Assembly: GCA_963819475.1 (NCBI GenBank)
Contig: CAWFWE010000002.1
Coordinates: 310,001-374,000, forward strand
Source: DASUAS01 sp963819475
GTDB lineage: Bacteria; Actinomycetota; Acidimicrobiia; IMCC26256; DASPTH01
DNA: 64,000 nucleotides
Direction: 5' to 3'
Shown here: one piece after another, positions 45,308-54,555 of the stretch
Numbering within the stretch: the stretch's first letter is position 1
Layout: each line of letters opens with the position of its first letter
The notes under the pieces: model-generated
Told to the model about the DNA's origin: nothing
Databases searched by the model: none
The model's input: only the letters and a program-made list of their open reading frames with translations
Position numbers and translations under genes: made by a program

Positions 45308-46090
45308 ATGCAGTTCGACCTCCTCCTCGATCCCTTTGGCGCGCGGTGGGCTGAGGTGCGCGACGCGGCAGCGGCCGCGATCGACGCGGGCTTCGCGGGC
45401 GTCTGGACCTATGACCATCTCGACGGGCGCGTGTACGACGCTCCGTCCGTGCTCGAGTGTTGGACGGTGCTGAGCGCGCTCGCGGTGGCCGCCCCCGACG
45501 TCATGCTCGGTCCACTCGTCTTGAACGTGCAGAATCGCCACCCCGGTGTGCTCGCGACGATGGCGGCGACGCTGCAGGAGGTCTCGGGCGGGCGCCTGAT
45601 GCTCGGGCTCGGTGCCGGCGCCGGGCCGGGCACTCGGTACGCGCGCGAGCAGGAGGCGGTCGGGCGGACGGTCGATCCGGATCGGCTCCGCCGTGCCCAT
45701 GTCGAGACCTGCATACGGGACGTGCGACGGCTCTGGCAGCGTCCCGGATTCTTGGCACCCGATCCGCAGCCGCCGTTCGTGATCGGTGTCCTGGGTCCGA
45801 AGATGGCCGAGCTCGCCGGACGGGTCGGCGATGGATTCAACACGAGCGCGACGCACCCGCGCCTGCGGGAGCTCGTCGACCTCGCGCGCGACGCGCACGC
45901 CCGCTCGGGGCGCGTTCCGGAACGGTTCCTGGTGACGGTCCACACCGCGTTCGACGAGCGGTGGCTCGACAGTGGCTCACCGGCTCGCACGAAGCTCGCC
46001 ACGATCGGTCCGGACCGCCTCATCCTCGACCTGTCACCCCCCTACGACCGGCGTCGCATCGCCGAAGCGGGCCGCCTGCTGCGGGGGTAG
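45308..46090 (+). CDS. LLM-class oxidoreductase
   Basis: 260 residues, luciferase-like TIM barrel. Landmarks are AIDAGFAGVWTYDHLDG, VSGGRLMLGLGAGAGPGT and FVIGVLGPKMAELAGRVGDGF. ATG 45308 follows GGAGG by 5 nt. Most actinobacterial relatives use F420; substrate unknown. It is followed by the queD and queC genes on the same strand. Confidence 0.88.
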   Translation: MQFDLLLDPFGARWAEVRDAAAAAIDAGFAGVWTYDHLDGRVYDAPSVLECWTVLSALAVAAPDVMLGPLVLNVQNRHPGVLATMAATLQEVSGGRLMLGLGAGAGPGTRYAREQEAVGRTVDPDRLRRAHVETCIRDVRRLWQRPGFLAPDPQPPFVIGVLGPKMAELAGRVGDGFNTSATHPRLRELVDLARDAHARSGRVPERFLVTVHTAFDERWLDSGSPARTKLATIGPDRLILDLSPPYDRRRIAEAGRLLRG

Positions 46091-46147
46091 CGTAGCGACG
46101 TTGACGCGCGTGAACCGGACGTACGCGCCGTCGGTACGACGTGGACG

Positions 46148-46513
46148 GTGACGGTGGAGATCTTCAAGGAGTTCACCTTCGAGGCGGCGCATCGCCTTCC
46201 GAACGTCCCGCCCGGCCACAAGTGCGCGCGCCTTCACGGTCATTCGTTCAACGTCTCGGTGCACATCGTCGGACCCGTTGGCGCTGACAGTGGATGGGTG
46301 CGCGACTTCGCCGACGTCACGTGCGCGATGCGGCCCGTGCTCGAGGAGCTCGACCATTACTACCTGAACGAGGTCGAGGGCCTCGAGAACCCCACGAGCG
46401 AGGTGCTGGTGCGGTGGATCTGGGACCGCATACACCCCGACTTGCCTGAGCTGTCGCACATCGTCGTGCGCGAGACCTGCACGTCGGGTTGCGTGTATCG
46501 GGGCGAACCGTGA
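46148..46513 (+). CDS. queD: 6-carboxy-5,6,7,8-tetrahydropterin synthase (QueD-like)
   Basis: 121 residues, the size of QueD. TFEAAHRL supplies the first zinc His (H15). HKCARLHGHS has the catalytic Cys26 and two zinc His (H30, H32), and DFADVTCAM and DHYYLNE follow the family pattern. The enzyme converts dihydroneopterin triphosphate to carboxytetrahydropterin, the second step of preQ0 (7-deazaguanine) synthesis. Its stop overlaps the queC GTG by 4 nt (GTGA), so the two are translationally coupled. Confidence 0.92.
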   Translation: MTVEIFKEFTFEAAHRLPNVPPGHKCARLHGHSFNVSVHIVGPVGADSGWVRDFADVTCAMRPVLEELDHYYLNEVEGLENPTSEVLVRWIWDRIHPDLPELSHIVVRETCTSGCVYRGEP

Positions 46514-47190
46514 GCGCAACCTCCTTCTCGGGCACGGGCGAAGGCGTCGCGGTGTTAGCGAGCGGAGGTCTCGACAGTGCGGTCCTCGTGGCCGAGCTCC
46601 TGCGCCGGAGTCGGCGTGTCCATCCGATCTATCTGCGCTTCGGCCTGGCGTGGGAACCAACCGAGGAAGCGCATCTTCGACGCTTCCTCGACACCTTGAC
46701 GAGCCCCGCGCCCGAACCGCTGGTCGTGTTGCAGACTCCGATTGCCTCCGTGTACGGCGCGCACTGGAGCGTCGCGGGCACCGAGGTGCCCGACGAGCAA
46801 TCTCCCGACGAGGCGGTGTACCTCCCGGGACGGAACCTGCTGCTGCTCGCACAGCCGAGCGTCTGGTGTGCCCTCCATGGGGTGCACACGGTTGCGCTCG
46901 GCACGCTGAAGGGAAACCCGTTCCCGGACAGCTCGCGTGAGTTCTTCGACGGGTTCGGGGCGCTCGTGCAACGGGGGCTGGGGCACGCGCTCGACGTCGT
47001 CGCGCCGTTCGCCGAGCTCACGAAGTCCGACGTGCTCGAGTTGGGCCGCGGTCTCGCGTTGCAGCACACCCTCTCCTGCATCGATCCGCAGGGAGGACGG
47101 CACTGCGGACATTGCAACAAGTGCGCCGAGCGTCGCCGCGCGTTCTCGGCACTGGGGATCGACGACATCACGGAGTACGACCAGCCCTGA
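46510..47190 (+). CDS. queC: 7-cyano-7-deazaguanine synthase (QueC-like)
   Basis: 226 residues. The P-loop VLASGGLDSAVL (SGGxDS) is at about residues 14-25. The zinc-binding Cys set LSCIDP with CGHCNKCAERR is at the C-terminus, both hallmarks of QueC. It makes preQ0 from 7-carboxy-7-deazaguanine and ammonia with ATP. QueE, FolE and QueF are not in the window. Followed 26 nt later by a glycosyltransferase gene. Confidence 0.92.
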   Translation: MSATSFSGTGEGVAVLASGGLDSAVLVAELLRRSRRVHPIYLRFGLAWEPTEEAHLRRFLDTLTSPAPEPLVVLQTPIASVYGAHWSVAGTEVPDEQSPDEAVYLPGRNLLLLAQPSVWCALHGVHTVALGTLKGNPFPDSSREFFDGFGALVQRGLGHALDVVAPFAELTKSDVLELGRGLALQHTLSCIDPQGGRHCGHCNKCAERRRAFSALGIDDITEYDQP

Positions 47191-47216
47191 CCACACATCT
47201 CGGAGGCAATCCCGGC

Positions 47217-48125
47217 GTGAGTCGCATCTATGTGGCTCCCATATCCTTCGGTCTCGGCGACCTCGTGGTTTCGCTGCCCGCCATCCAGGCCTTGATCGCG
47301 CGCGGTCAGCACGACGGCACTGAGACATGGCTCGTCGCGCGCTCTGATGCCCAGGCGCGGCTCGCGGATCGCATCGCTGGTTTGACCGGCTGGGTGTCCG
47401 AGCAGTCATTCGACCGCGACCGTCACGACGGTCGCTTCGTCGATCTCCGGGATCATCCACTGCAACGTGACTGGTGGTGGGGATCGTCGGAGTTCGACGA
47501 TGCCTTCGGAGCCCTCGCGATCAACGACATCCTCGGCCGGATATGCGCCGACTTCGGGATCGCCGCGGATTTCACGCGACCAATCCCGCTGACGGCGTCT
47601 CCTCGCCCCGAGTACCGGTCTGCCGTACTGCTGGTCACCGAGAGCGATGGAGCGTCCAAGCAGTGGCCCGTGGACGCGTGGAAGTCGATCGTGGACTCAG
47701 TTCGGGCACTGGGACTCGACGTGCGGACGGTCACGCGCGACGAAGTCGCACCCGAGCTGCGCGTGCCTGGCGTCGCGCTCGCGCGCGCGCCGTCGCCCGG
47801 CGACGCACTCGACGTGCTCGCTTCGGCGGCCGCGGTGATCGGAATCGACACGGGGTTGACCCACCTCGCGGTCCAGCAAGGCACGCCGACGGTGACGATC
47901 TGCCGCGCTCCCGCGGTGTTCTTCCGCCCGTGGCCGCACGCGCGGTTGGTCGCAGGTGATCGCTGCGACGACGCGTGCGTTGCCAGCGAACGGCAGCGCG
48001 CCTACAACGCCGTGGTCGACCTGCGCGGCTTGCGCTGGCGGCCGCGGACGTGCGCCGTTGGAGGACGCTGCCTCGATGCCGTCGAACCCGATGATGTCAT
48101 CGACGCGCTGGAGCACGTCCTGTGA
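47217..48125 (+). CDS. Glycosyltransferase family 9-like protein
   Basis: 302 residues. The C-terminal Rossmann domain ends with IGIDTGLTHLAVQQGTPTV, the GT9 (ADP-heptose:LPS heptosyltransferase-like) signature. The N-terminal ISFGLGDLVVSLPAIQAL is the matching nucleotide-sugar-enzyme start. An acceptor cannot be inferred. The start GTG 47217 follows a CGGAGGCA ribosome-binding site. It is translationally coupled (GTGA) to the beta-propeller gene. Confidence 0.82.
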   Translation: MSRIYVAPISFGLGDLVVSLPAIQALIARGQHDGTETWLVARSDAQARLADRIAGLTGWVSEQSFDRDRHDGRFVDLRDHPLQRDWWWGSSEFDDAFGALAINDILGRICADFGIAADFTRPIPLTASPRPEYRSAVLLVTESDGASKQWPVDAWKSIVDSVRALGLDVRTVTRDEVAPELRVPGVALARAPSPGDALDVLASAAAVIGIDTGLTHLAVQQGTPTVTICRAPAVFFRPWPHARLVAGDRCDDACVASERQRAYNAVVDLRGLRWRPRTCAVGGRCLDAVEPDDVIDALEHVL

Positions 48126-49171
48126 TCATGGAGGTCGACGCGTACCCGGAGAGTCGCGTCCACAACTCACAACCTCACGGCATGGGGCGCGTGGTGGCGC
48201 TCGGAGGCTTGTGGGCGTGGAACAACCTCGGTCGCAACGTCGTGTTCGCCGGCGAGGACTTCCGGCCGCGAGCGGTGTTCGACGAGTCCGTGTTCTCGGA
48301 AGACGAGCCGTCTCAGTACGACCTCGACGTCCATGCGATCGCCGACGTTCCGAGCGTGGGCATCGTGGTGATGCTGAACCACCTCGGGATGGTGCGCGCC
48401 TTTTCCTCGGTCGTCGTCCGGCAACCGGGGCCGTTGCGACGCGTCGATCCGATGTGGACGCGCACCTTCGCTCCGGACGTCGAGCGCATGGTCGTCGTCG
48501 GCGACCGCATCGTCGGATCACGTCCGCGCGAAGGCGGTGCTCCCGGTCTCCTCGTCAGCGAGCGGCTCTCGGCGCAGGCTGCGCCGGACCCGCTCGAGAT
48601 GGATGTGCGACTGGAGACGATCGGGATGGTCACCGCGCTCGTCGCGATCGATGACGGCGGGGCGGAGTGCATCGCAGTCGGCGGCAACGGGCAGGTGAGC
48701 CTGGTTCCCGCGACCGCGGAGGGTATCGGTCGACCGCGGTGGACCGTGGACGTGGACTTCGAACCCAGGGTCGTCCTCTGGGACGGCGCGCGCGTGTGGG
48801 CGGCCGGCTGTGATCGCGCGGCGCACGCGGTCGACGACTACGACTGGGAAGCGCTCGGCGGTGGTGGCTTTGCCGGACTCGACCCCGCTGACGGTCGCCT
48901 CGTCGTGCGCGGTCGCTTCCCGGAGGACCTGGCCTGGGGCAACGGTGGCGTCGCCGTGGTGTACGCCGTCGGCGCACTGTGCGGCGTCGGACGCCGGGGT
49001 GAGCTGTACCGGTTCGACACGAAGGACGGCAGCCTGCTCACGACGAGCGCGCCGATCGCCGGCGGTTCGATCGGCATCGCGCATGCCTCGGCCCAGGGCG
49101 ATCAGATCCTCTACGGCTTCAATCGAGGCGGGTATCACCTTCATGCGATCCGGGTCCCCCGTACAGCTTGA
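48122..49171 (+). CDS. Beta-propeller-like uncharacterised protein
   Basis: 349 residues without signal peptide. Strand-rich repeats with GGLWAWNNLGRNVVFAGEDF, DVERMVVVGDRIVG and a C-terminal GELYRFDTKDG suggest a propeller fold. The GTG at 48122 overlaps the glycosyltransferase stop by 4 nt; ATG 48128 is an alternative. The 3' end overlaps the convergent DUF4254 gene by 53 nt. I recognise no family. Confidence 0.6.
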   Translation: MIMEVDAYPESRVHNSQPHGMGRVVALGGLWAWNNLGRNVVFAGEDFRPRAVFDESVFSEDEPSQYDLDVHAIADVPSVGIVVMLNHLGMVRAFSSVVVRQPGPLRRVDPMWTRTFAPDVERMVVVGDRIVGSRPREGGAPGLLVSERLSAQAAPDPLEMDVRLETIGMVTALVAIDDGGAECIAVGGNGQVSLVPATAEGIGRPRWTVDVDFEPRVVLWDGARVWAAGCDRAAHAVDDYDWEALGGGGFAGLDPADGRLVVRGRFPEDLAWGNGGVAVVYAVGALCGVGRRGELYRFDTKDGSLLTTSAPIAGGSIGIAHASAQGDQILYGFNRGGYHLHAIRVPRTA

Positions 49172-49697
49172 AGCCCCGATACGGCACGAACCGCTTGCGG
49201 CCGGCCCGCACGTCGTCGAAGAGCGCCTCCAACGCCTCCTGCAGGGACGCAAGCTGCGCTTGGAGCACGGGAAGGCGCGCCGCGTAGAGCTCGTGGTCGA
49301 CGGGTTCCCGACGCGCGGCATCCTCGGTGGACGCAATGCGGAGCAACAGCACCGACAATCGGTCGAACACCATCCCCGGACTCTCCGTTGTGGGCGGCGC
49401 CGACGGTGATTGGTCGATGACGGCGGCAAGCGCGCCGTCGATCCCCTCGACGAAATCGTGGCGTTTGGCGTTCAGAGCGTCGATGTCGCGCTTGGCGTCG
49501 GCAACCGCGTGGTCGTCCGCGTCGTCGCGCCGAGCCGCGTCTTCACGGTCCCACTGCAGCGCGTTGTTCTGGTGAAGCCCGAGCAGCAGCCCCATGACGC
49601 CTTTCGGTGCCGGCCGCGCCGCTGCCGCGGGCGCGTGCCGGAGCGCGGCGAGCACGTCGGCGACAGCCGGGACGTTCGTCGGCGACGGGGTTGTCAC
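49119..49697 (-). CDS. DUF4254 family protein
   Basis: 192 residues, helical. The LLLGLHQNNALQWDREDAARR stretch (LHxxNxxLWxxEDxAR type) and a DALNAKRHDFVEGID segment match DUF4254. These proteins often lie beside GT9-type glycosyltransferases, as here across the converging transcript. The start GTG 49697 overlaps the FAD oxidoreductase stop by 4 nt. The C-terminus ends YRGFKLYGGPG. Confidence 0.8.
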   Translation of the reverse strand: MTTPSPTNVPAVADVLAALRHAPAAAARPAPKGVMGLLLGLHQNNALQWDREDAARRDDADDHAVADAKRDIDALNAKRHDFVEGIDGALAAVIDQSPSAPPTTESPGMVFDRLSVLLLRIASTEDAARREPVDHELYAARLPVLQAQLASLQEALEALFDDVRAGRKRFVPYRGFKLYGGPGSHEGDTRLD

Positions 49698-50635
49698 GGT
49701 CGGCCTTGGAGGTACCGGAGCACCGACCGTGCGGCGAGCGAGCCTTGGCCCATCGCGGCTGCGATGCGCGCGTAGCCACCCGAGACCACGTCGCCCGCCG
49801 CGAACACGCCGGCGCGCGACGTCTGCAAGCTCGCGTCGACGACGATGGCGCCCGCTCTGTCCAGCTCGAGTTGTCCTCGACAGAGATCTGTCCGGGGCAC
49901 GCGCGCGATCTTCACGACGACGCCTCCCGCCTCCAAGCGCCGACGCCGCCCGTCGGCGGGACGCACGAGCGTCACGGCCTCGAGGCGGTCGCCGCCCTCC
50001 AGGGACGCCAGGTCCCACCCGGCGAGCTCCTCGATGCGGGGCTCCTGGCGAACTTGCTCGACGATGTCGTGACGTGCCGTGAGAGCATCCGAACGATGGA
50101 CCAACGTCACCATCGACCCTGCGCGCGCGAGTTCGAGCGCGTCGAGGGTGCCACTGTCGCCGCCTCCGATCACCACCACGTCACGCCCGACGAACCGATC
50201 TGGCGGTGCTTCCAGCAGATAGGTGACGTCGCCGCCAAAGGCGCCGTCCGGTGCGGCGGGAAGTTGCTGGTGACTCGTGCCGGTCGCGATCACCAGCGCC
50301 CGAGCGTGGATGCGCGCCCCGTCGACTTCGATCCAGCGCTCAGCGAGATTGGCACCCGTGACAGGATGTGAGAGGCGGAGGCGATCACCGAGGATGACTG
50401 CGGAGTCCTCGAGGGAGTCACGCAAGGTGGAATCGTCACGGGGCGGTCCGGTGGCCACGTTGCGGACGGCGTGCGGGATCTCCACGAGTTGTCCGCCCGG
50501 TCGCCCATGCGCCTCGAACACGGCGGTGTCGAGTTGGATGTCGACGCACTCGAGCGCGCAACTCACGCCGGCGACACCTGCGCCGACGATGACGACATCG
50601 CGGCGCTCATCTCCGTGAACCACATCGGTGGACAT
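49694..50635 (-). CDS. NAD(P)/FAD-dependent oxidoreductase (thioredoxin-reductase-like fold without CxxC)
   Basis: 313 residues. The N-terminal FAD motif is VVIVGAGVAGVSCA and the NAD(P) motif is VVVIGGGDSGTLDA. The C-terminal FAD motif GVFAAGDVVSGGYARIAAAMGQG is complete. The redox CxxC of thioredoxin reductase is missing: the segment before the NADP motif reads TYLLEAPPDRF. It is therefore more likely a ferredoxin-type or other reductase. It sits upstream of and is coupled to DUF4254. Confidence 0.85.
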   Translation of the reverse strand: MSTDVVHGDERRDVVIVGAGVAGVSCALECVDIQLDTAVFEAHGRPGGQLVEIPHAVRNVATGPPRDDSTLRDSLEDSAVILGDRLRLSHPVTGANLAERWIEVDGARIHARALVIATGTSHQQLPAAPDGAFGGDVTYLLEAPPDRFVGRDVVVIGGGDSGTLDALELARAGSMVTLVHRSDALTARHDIVEQVRQEPRIEELAGWDLASLEGGDRLEAVTLVRPADGRRRRLEAGGVVVKIARVPRTDLCRGQLELDRAGAIVVDASLQTSRAGVFAAGDVVSGGYARIAAAMGQGSLAARSVLRYLQGRP

Positions 50636-50761
50636 CGGCGGCTCAGTGTTCTGGCGGGACGGGAGTGGGCGTGTGGCTCATTGACATCATCGTCGCAGAG
50701 TGGCGAGAAGTTTGGCAGCCTGACTGAGGAGAGTTCGTCACGTAAGGCGGGATCACCATCG

Positions 50762-53047
50762 TCACTGTTCGGCGACGCCTCCTGATTCGCAGAGGGCATC
50801 GATCCGCGCTTGCGGGAGATGCAAGTCGCGTAACACTTCAGCGCTGTGTTCGCCGAGCAGTGGCGCAGCGCGTCGGAACCCCGCCCCGGTCCGCGTGAAG
50901 CGGGCACTGCACCGAGGGCCCTGCGCCGGACCGAAGGCCGGGTCCAGGTACGACTCGTAGTAGTCGTTCTCCCGAAGAAATGCGTCCCCGTACGTCTCGT
51001 CGACGGTGAGTACGGGAACCGCGGGCGCGCCGGCCTCGCGGAGGCAGGTCAGCGCGCGCGCGACCGTCAGGGGCTCGAGCGCGTCGGCGATCCGCGACGC
51101 GAGCACACCGTGACGCTCATCTGCGAGGGCCGACCGCGCCTCGACGTCACCCAACCCGAGCGCATCGACCAGCGCCGCGCAACGTTCTGGCGTGGAACAC
51201 GCGATGGCGATCCATCCGTCGGCACACTCGTAGTAGCGCTCGAGTGCGCTGGGGCCGATGCAGTCGCGCGCTCCCATCGGTGGTGCCGGAGCTCCCGGAT
51301 ACGTCGTCAGTTCGCCGATCTGGAGCAGCACGCTCTGGGTCGCCAGGCTCGTGTGAACCTCCTGACCCTCCCCCGTCCGTGTACGCGCGACGAGGGCAGC
51401 GACGATCGCGAACGCCGACATCGCGGCACTGCCGACGTCGTTCACCGCGATGTGGTGGAACACGGGCTCCGATCCGTAGCCCCCTTGCGCCTGCATCAGC
51501 CCGCTCTGCGCCTGGAGCAGGGGGTCGAAGCCCGGGAGCGATGCCTGCGGACCCTCCGTGCCGTACCCACTGATCGAGAGCGAGATGATCCGCGGATTGA
51601 CCGTGCGCAGGGTCTCGTGGGAGATCCCCAGTCGCTCGCGCACGCCGAGCCGGTAGTTGTCGAGCACGACGTCGGCCTGCGCGACCAGCTCGAAGAAGAC
51701 CTGCTTGGCATCAGGACGCTTCAGGTCGAGAACGAGCGAGCGCTTGCCCCGGTTGTAGGAGCAGAAGGTGGTGCCGTACGAGCGAAACGGATCCCCGCTC
51801 GGAGTCTCGATCTTCACGACGTCAGCACCCAAGCCGGCGAGGATCGTCGCCGCGTAGGCACCCGCAATCACGACACCCAGATCCAGTACCTTCACGCCGG
51901 CAAGCGGTGCGTCGTTCCCGGCGCGGCCGCTCGCGACCGGCGCGGTGCGGTGCGGGACGCCGGGTCGACCCGGGAGCAACTCGGCGAGGCGCGGAACCAG
52001 TGGTGGCGTGGCACTCATCTGGAACGAGACGCCGGGCATCTGTACGGTGCCGAGCTCGGGATGCTGCAGCTGCACGCGCATGCCGTTCGCCGCGATCGTC
52101 TCGCCCCCGAACCACTCCTCCCGCGTGTACACCGGCCCGCACGGCACGTCGGCCATCTCGAGCGTGGCGAGCCACTCGGAGCGTGGCTTCGTGCGAAATG
52201 CGGCCTCGAGCTTCGCCATCGTGACGCGCGCGCCGGGTGCGACGAGCGCCGCGCGCAGATCACCATCGATCAGCGGATCGGACAGCACCTCCATGAGGGT
52301 GCCGGTCGCCTCCAGCGCGCGCAGATAGATGGCTTCGAAGAGCGCGCCGAGGAACAGCCACTGACCCTCAGCGCACTCGTAGAGGCGATAGTTCGGTGCG
52401 CCGCCGACCGGCGCGCTCCATAGTGCGGCACGCTGGCCGTCGAACCGGGTCGTCGGCATCACGAGCGCGGCGCCGTGCAGCCCGCTGACGACGACGGCCT
52501 GCCCGCGGCCCGACTGCACCCGCTCGAACAGCGCGGCACCGATCGCGATGGCCTCGCCGTTCGCCTGACCGTAGTAGGCCTGCGGTGAGATCAGGTGCAC
52601 GGGCGCGCCCGAGTACGACGACTGTGCTCGCGAGATGCCGGTCACCGCGGCGAGAAGAAGGTGCGACGCGGGGAGCGAGCTCCAACGGCCGCGCTCACCG
52701 TACGGCGGCGCCCATACGTGGATGAGGTGGTCGTGCAAGGCTGTCAATGTCGCCCCATCGAGGCCGAGCGCCTCGAGGCCGCCCGGCGGCGCGTCGAAGA
52801 TCACGACATCAGCGTCGGCAATGAGACGCTTCGCCTCGGTGAGGTCCTGGGGGCGGAGCAGGTCCAGCACCAGACGCCGCTTGTTGCGGTTCCAAGCGAG
52901 ATAGCCGGGTTCGGCGCGGCCGCGCTCGTCAGCGGTCGGATCGACCTTGATCACCTCGGCGCCCAGGTCGCCGAGATGCATTGCCGCCATCGCGGACGCG
53001 AAGTGACCGGAGAAGTCGAGAACCCGCACTCCGGCAAATGCCGACAT
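50762..53047 (-). CDS. Tandem CaiB/BaiF family III CoA-transferase
   Basis: 761 residues built of two full CoA-transferase III domains in one chain (about 1-365 and 380-761). Each has the family's N-terminal motif: VRVLDFSGHFASAMAAMHLG in the first and VKVLDLGVVIAGAYAATIL in the second. Each also has KVDP/KIET and YRLYECAEG/ERYYECADG strands. CaiB/BaiF proteins are usually single domains that dimerise, so the fusion may make a fixed intertwined pair. Acyl donor and acceptor unknown. It is followed 45 nt downstream (in its own direction upstream) by a VOC gene. Confidence 0.88.
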   Translation of the reverse strand: MSAFAGVRVLDFSGHFASAMAAMHLGDLGAEVIKVDPTADERGRAEPGYLAWNRNKRRLVLDLLRPQDLTEAKRLIADADVVIFDAPPGGLEALGLDGATLTALHDHLIHVWAPPYGERGRWSSLPASHLLLAAVTGISRAQSSYSGAPVHLISPQAYYGQANGEAIAIGAALFERVQSGRGQAVVVSGLHGAALVMPTTRFDGQRAALWSAPVGGAPNYRLYECAEGQWLFLGALFEAIYLRALEATGTLMEVLSDPLIDGDLRAALVAPGARVTMAKLEAAFRTKPRSEWLATLEMADVPCGPVYTREEWFGGETIAANGMRVQLQHPELGTVQMPGVSFQMSATPPLVPRLAELLPGRPGVPHRTAPVASGRAGNDAPLAGVKVLDLGVVIAGAYAATILAGLGADVVKIETPSGDPFRSYGTTFCSYNRGKRSLVLDLKRPDAKQVFFELVAQADVVLDNYRLGVRERLGISHETLRTVNPRIISLSISGYGTEGPQASLPGFDPLLQAQSGLMQAQGGYGSEPVFHHIAVNDVGSAAMSAFAIVAALVARTRTGEGQEVHTSLATQSVLLQIGELTTYPGAPAPPMGARDCIGPSALERYYECADGWIAIACSTPERCAALVDALGLGDVEARSALADERHGVLASRIADALEPLTVARALTCLREAGAPAVPVLTVDETYGDAFLRENDYYESYLDPAFGPAQGPRCSARFTRTGAGFRRAAPLLGEHSAEVLRDLHLPQARIDALCESGGVAEQ

Positions 53048-53092
53048 CAGCCGCGCTCAGACGACGATGACTCGCTCGACATTCCGCTCAGG

Positions 53093-53593
53093 TCACGCGA
53101 TCGACACCGAGACGTCACTGGCCACGCGGACACCCACGACGTCTTCGTAGGCCGGGCGCTGACTGTCGGCCAGGAACTCGATGCGGATGTGTCCCGGCTT
53201 GACGAGGTACGCGAACACGGTGGGGCGACCCTCGCTGTCGACGGTGGACATCTCGACCTGCCACCCCAAGGACACCAGCGCCTGGACATCTGACGCAACG
53301 TCCGCCGACCAGTAGGCATAGTGGTGCAACTCGGCGATTCGTGTGGTCGCCCAGACGCTTTCGGCGGTGCCCTCGATCAGTTCGACTCGCATGGGGCCCC
53401 CGAGCGAATGCATCCGCCTGGTCGGCCCCGCGTACGCACCGATCGTCGGCAGTTCGCCTTCCACCGTGCGCATCGGACTCCACGCGACGCCGAGAAGGTC
53501 CCCGAGCTGCGAGCGCGCGCGCTCGAGATCACACGTCGCAACCCCGAGATGGTAAGGAACACGGTTCAAAGGTGCAGCGAGAGGACTGTCCAT
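53093..53593 (-). CDS. VOC/glyoxalase-like protein
   Basis: 166 residues; starts MDSPLAAPLNRVPYHLGVAT, a VOC strand, followed by ARSQLGDLLGVAW and a second half with HHYAYWSADVASD and RIEFLAD. ATG 53593 gives the standard N-terminus; the longer frame has an unlikely Arg-rich start. It precedes the double CoA-transferase by 45 nt on the same strand and may act on a related compound, as methylmalonyl-CoA epimerases do. Confidence 0.8.
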   Translation of the reverse strand: MDSPLAAPLNRVPYHLGVATCDLERARSQLGDLLGVAWSPMRTVEGELPTIGAYAGPTRRMHSLGGPMRVELIEGTAESVWATTRIAELHHYAYWSADVASDVQALVSLGWQVEMSTVDSEGRPTVFAYLVKPGHIRIEFLADSQRPAYEDVVGVRVASDVSVSIA

Positions 53594-53692
53594 TGGGGTT
53601 GCCCTCGAATCTTGCGCAGCCCGACATGTGGAGCGAGGCTGATCAACGAGAGCGATTCTACGCGCGGGCCGCATGACGCAGCAGAGGTCGCG

Positions 53693-54541
53693 TCAGCGCC
53701 GGCGCGAGAACCGAGACACCGCAATCGCGCTGAAGACGAGGAAGATGCCGGCACACCACACGAGGCTCAGGATCACCCAGTAGGTCGTGCTGTGACCGAC
53801 GCCCACCGTGTCGGCGCCTCCGATCGTCAACCTGCGCAGCGCGTTGCTGAGGACCGTGAACGGCTGGTTGTTGGCAACCGGTTGGAGCCAACCCGGGAGG
53901 GAGTCGGATGGTACGTACGCCGCGGAGATGAACGCGACCGGTATCACCAGCAGGGTGGCCATGCCGTTGGCGGCCTGGGCGCTGCTCGACACCAGGCCAA
54001 TCGTGATGAAGACCCACACGAAGCTGTAGGTCGCCACGACGAGCAGAGCGACCGCGAGGAGAACGTCGACGGCATCGGCATGGAGCCGGAAACCGACGAT
54101 GAACGCCAGGATGCCCGTGATGAACAGCCCCCACAGCGTGAGCGCGGTGTCGGCGATCGACCGTCCGAACATCACCGACGCTCGGGGGATCGGCAAGGAG
54201 CGGAGCCGGTCGTGCACACCCGTCGTCGCGTCCTCGGCCACGCCGGAGCTCGCCGGCATCGCCAGCCACAGGATCCCGGTCACGAGGAAGCCGGGTACCA
54301 GGAAGTCGACGTAGTCCAGTCCCCCAGCGGGGTGGATGGCGCCTCCGAAGATGTAGCGGAACATGAACAGGAACAAGGCGCCCTGCACGGTTCCCAACAT
54401 GAGCAACTGGGGGGTGCGGAAGAATTGGAGGATCGTCCGCTTCGCGCTCTGGAGGGATGCGGTCACGAAGCCGGCGCCGGTCGTGCGGGGGCTCGTCGGC
54501 TGGACAGTGACGTCAGTGGCGCGTAGGTCGGTGGTGGTCAT
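53693..54541 (-). CDS. ABC-2 type transporter permease (DrrB-like)
   Basis: 282 residues with six membrane helices. The early EAA-like loop VHDRLRSLPIPRASVMFGRSI is typical of ABC-2 drug-export permeases, and QPFTVLSNALRRL lies near the C-terminus as in DrrB proteins. It is preceded 14 nt upstream by the ATPase gene, so they make a two-part exporter. Substrate (lipid or natural product) unknown. Confidence 0.9.
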   Translation of the reverse strand: MTTTDLRATDVTVQPTSPRTTGAGFVTASLQSAKRTILQFFRTPQLLMLGTVQGALFLFMFRYIFGGAIHPAGGLDYVDFLVPGFLVTGILWLAMPASSGVAEDATTGVHDRLRSLPIPRASVMFGRSIADTALTLWGLFITGILAFIVGFRLHADAVDVLLAVALLVVATYSFVWVFITIGLVSSSAQAANGMATLLVIPVAFISAAYVPSDSLPGWLQPVANNQPFTVLSNALRRLTIGGADTVGVGHSTTYWVILSLVWCAGIFLVFSAIAVSRFSRRR

Positions 54542-54555
54542 CGAAACTCCCGGGG

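Noticed and set aside
46091..46147. Possible preQ1 riboswitch before queD
   Set aside because: The 57-nt gap shows neither the preQ1-I aptamer core nor a pseudoknot pairing.
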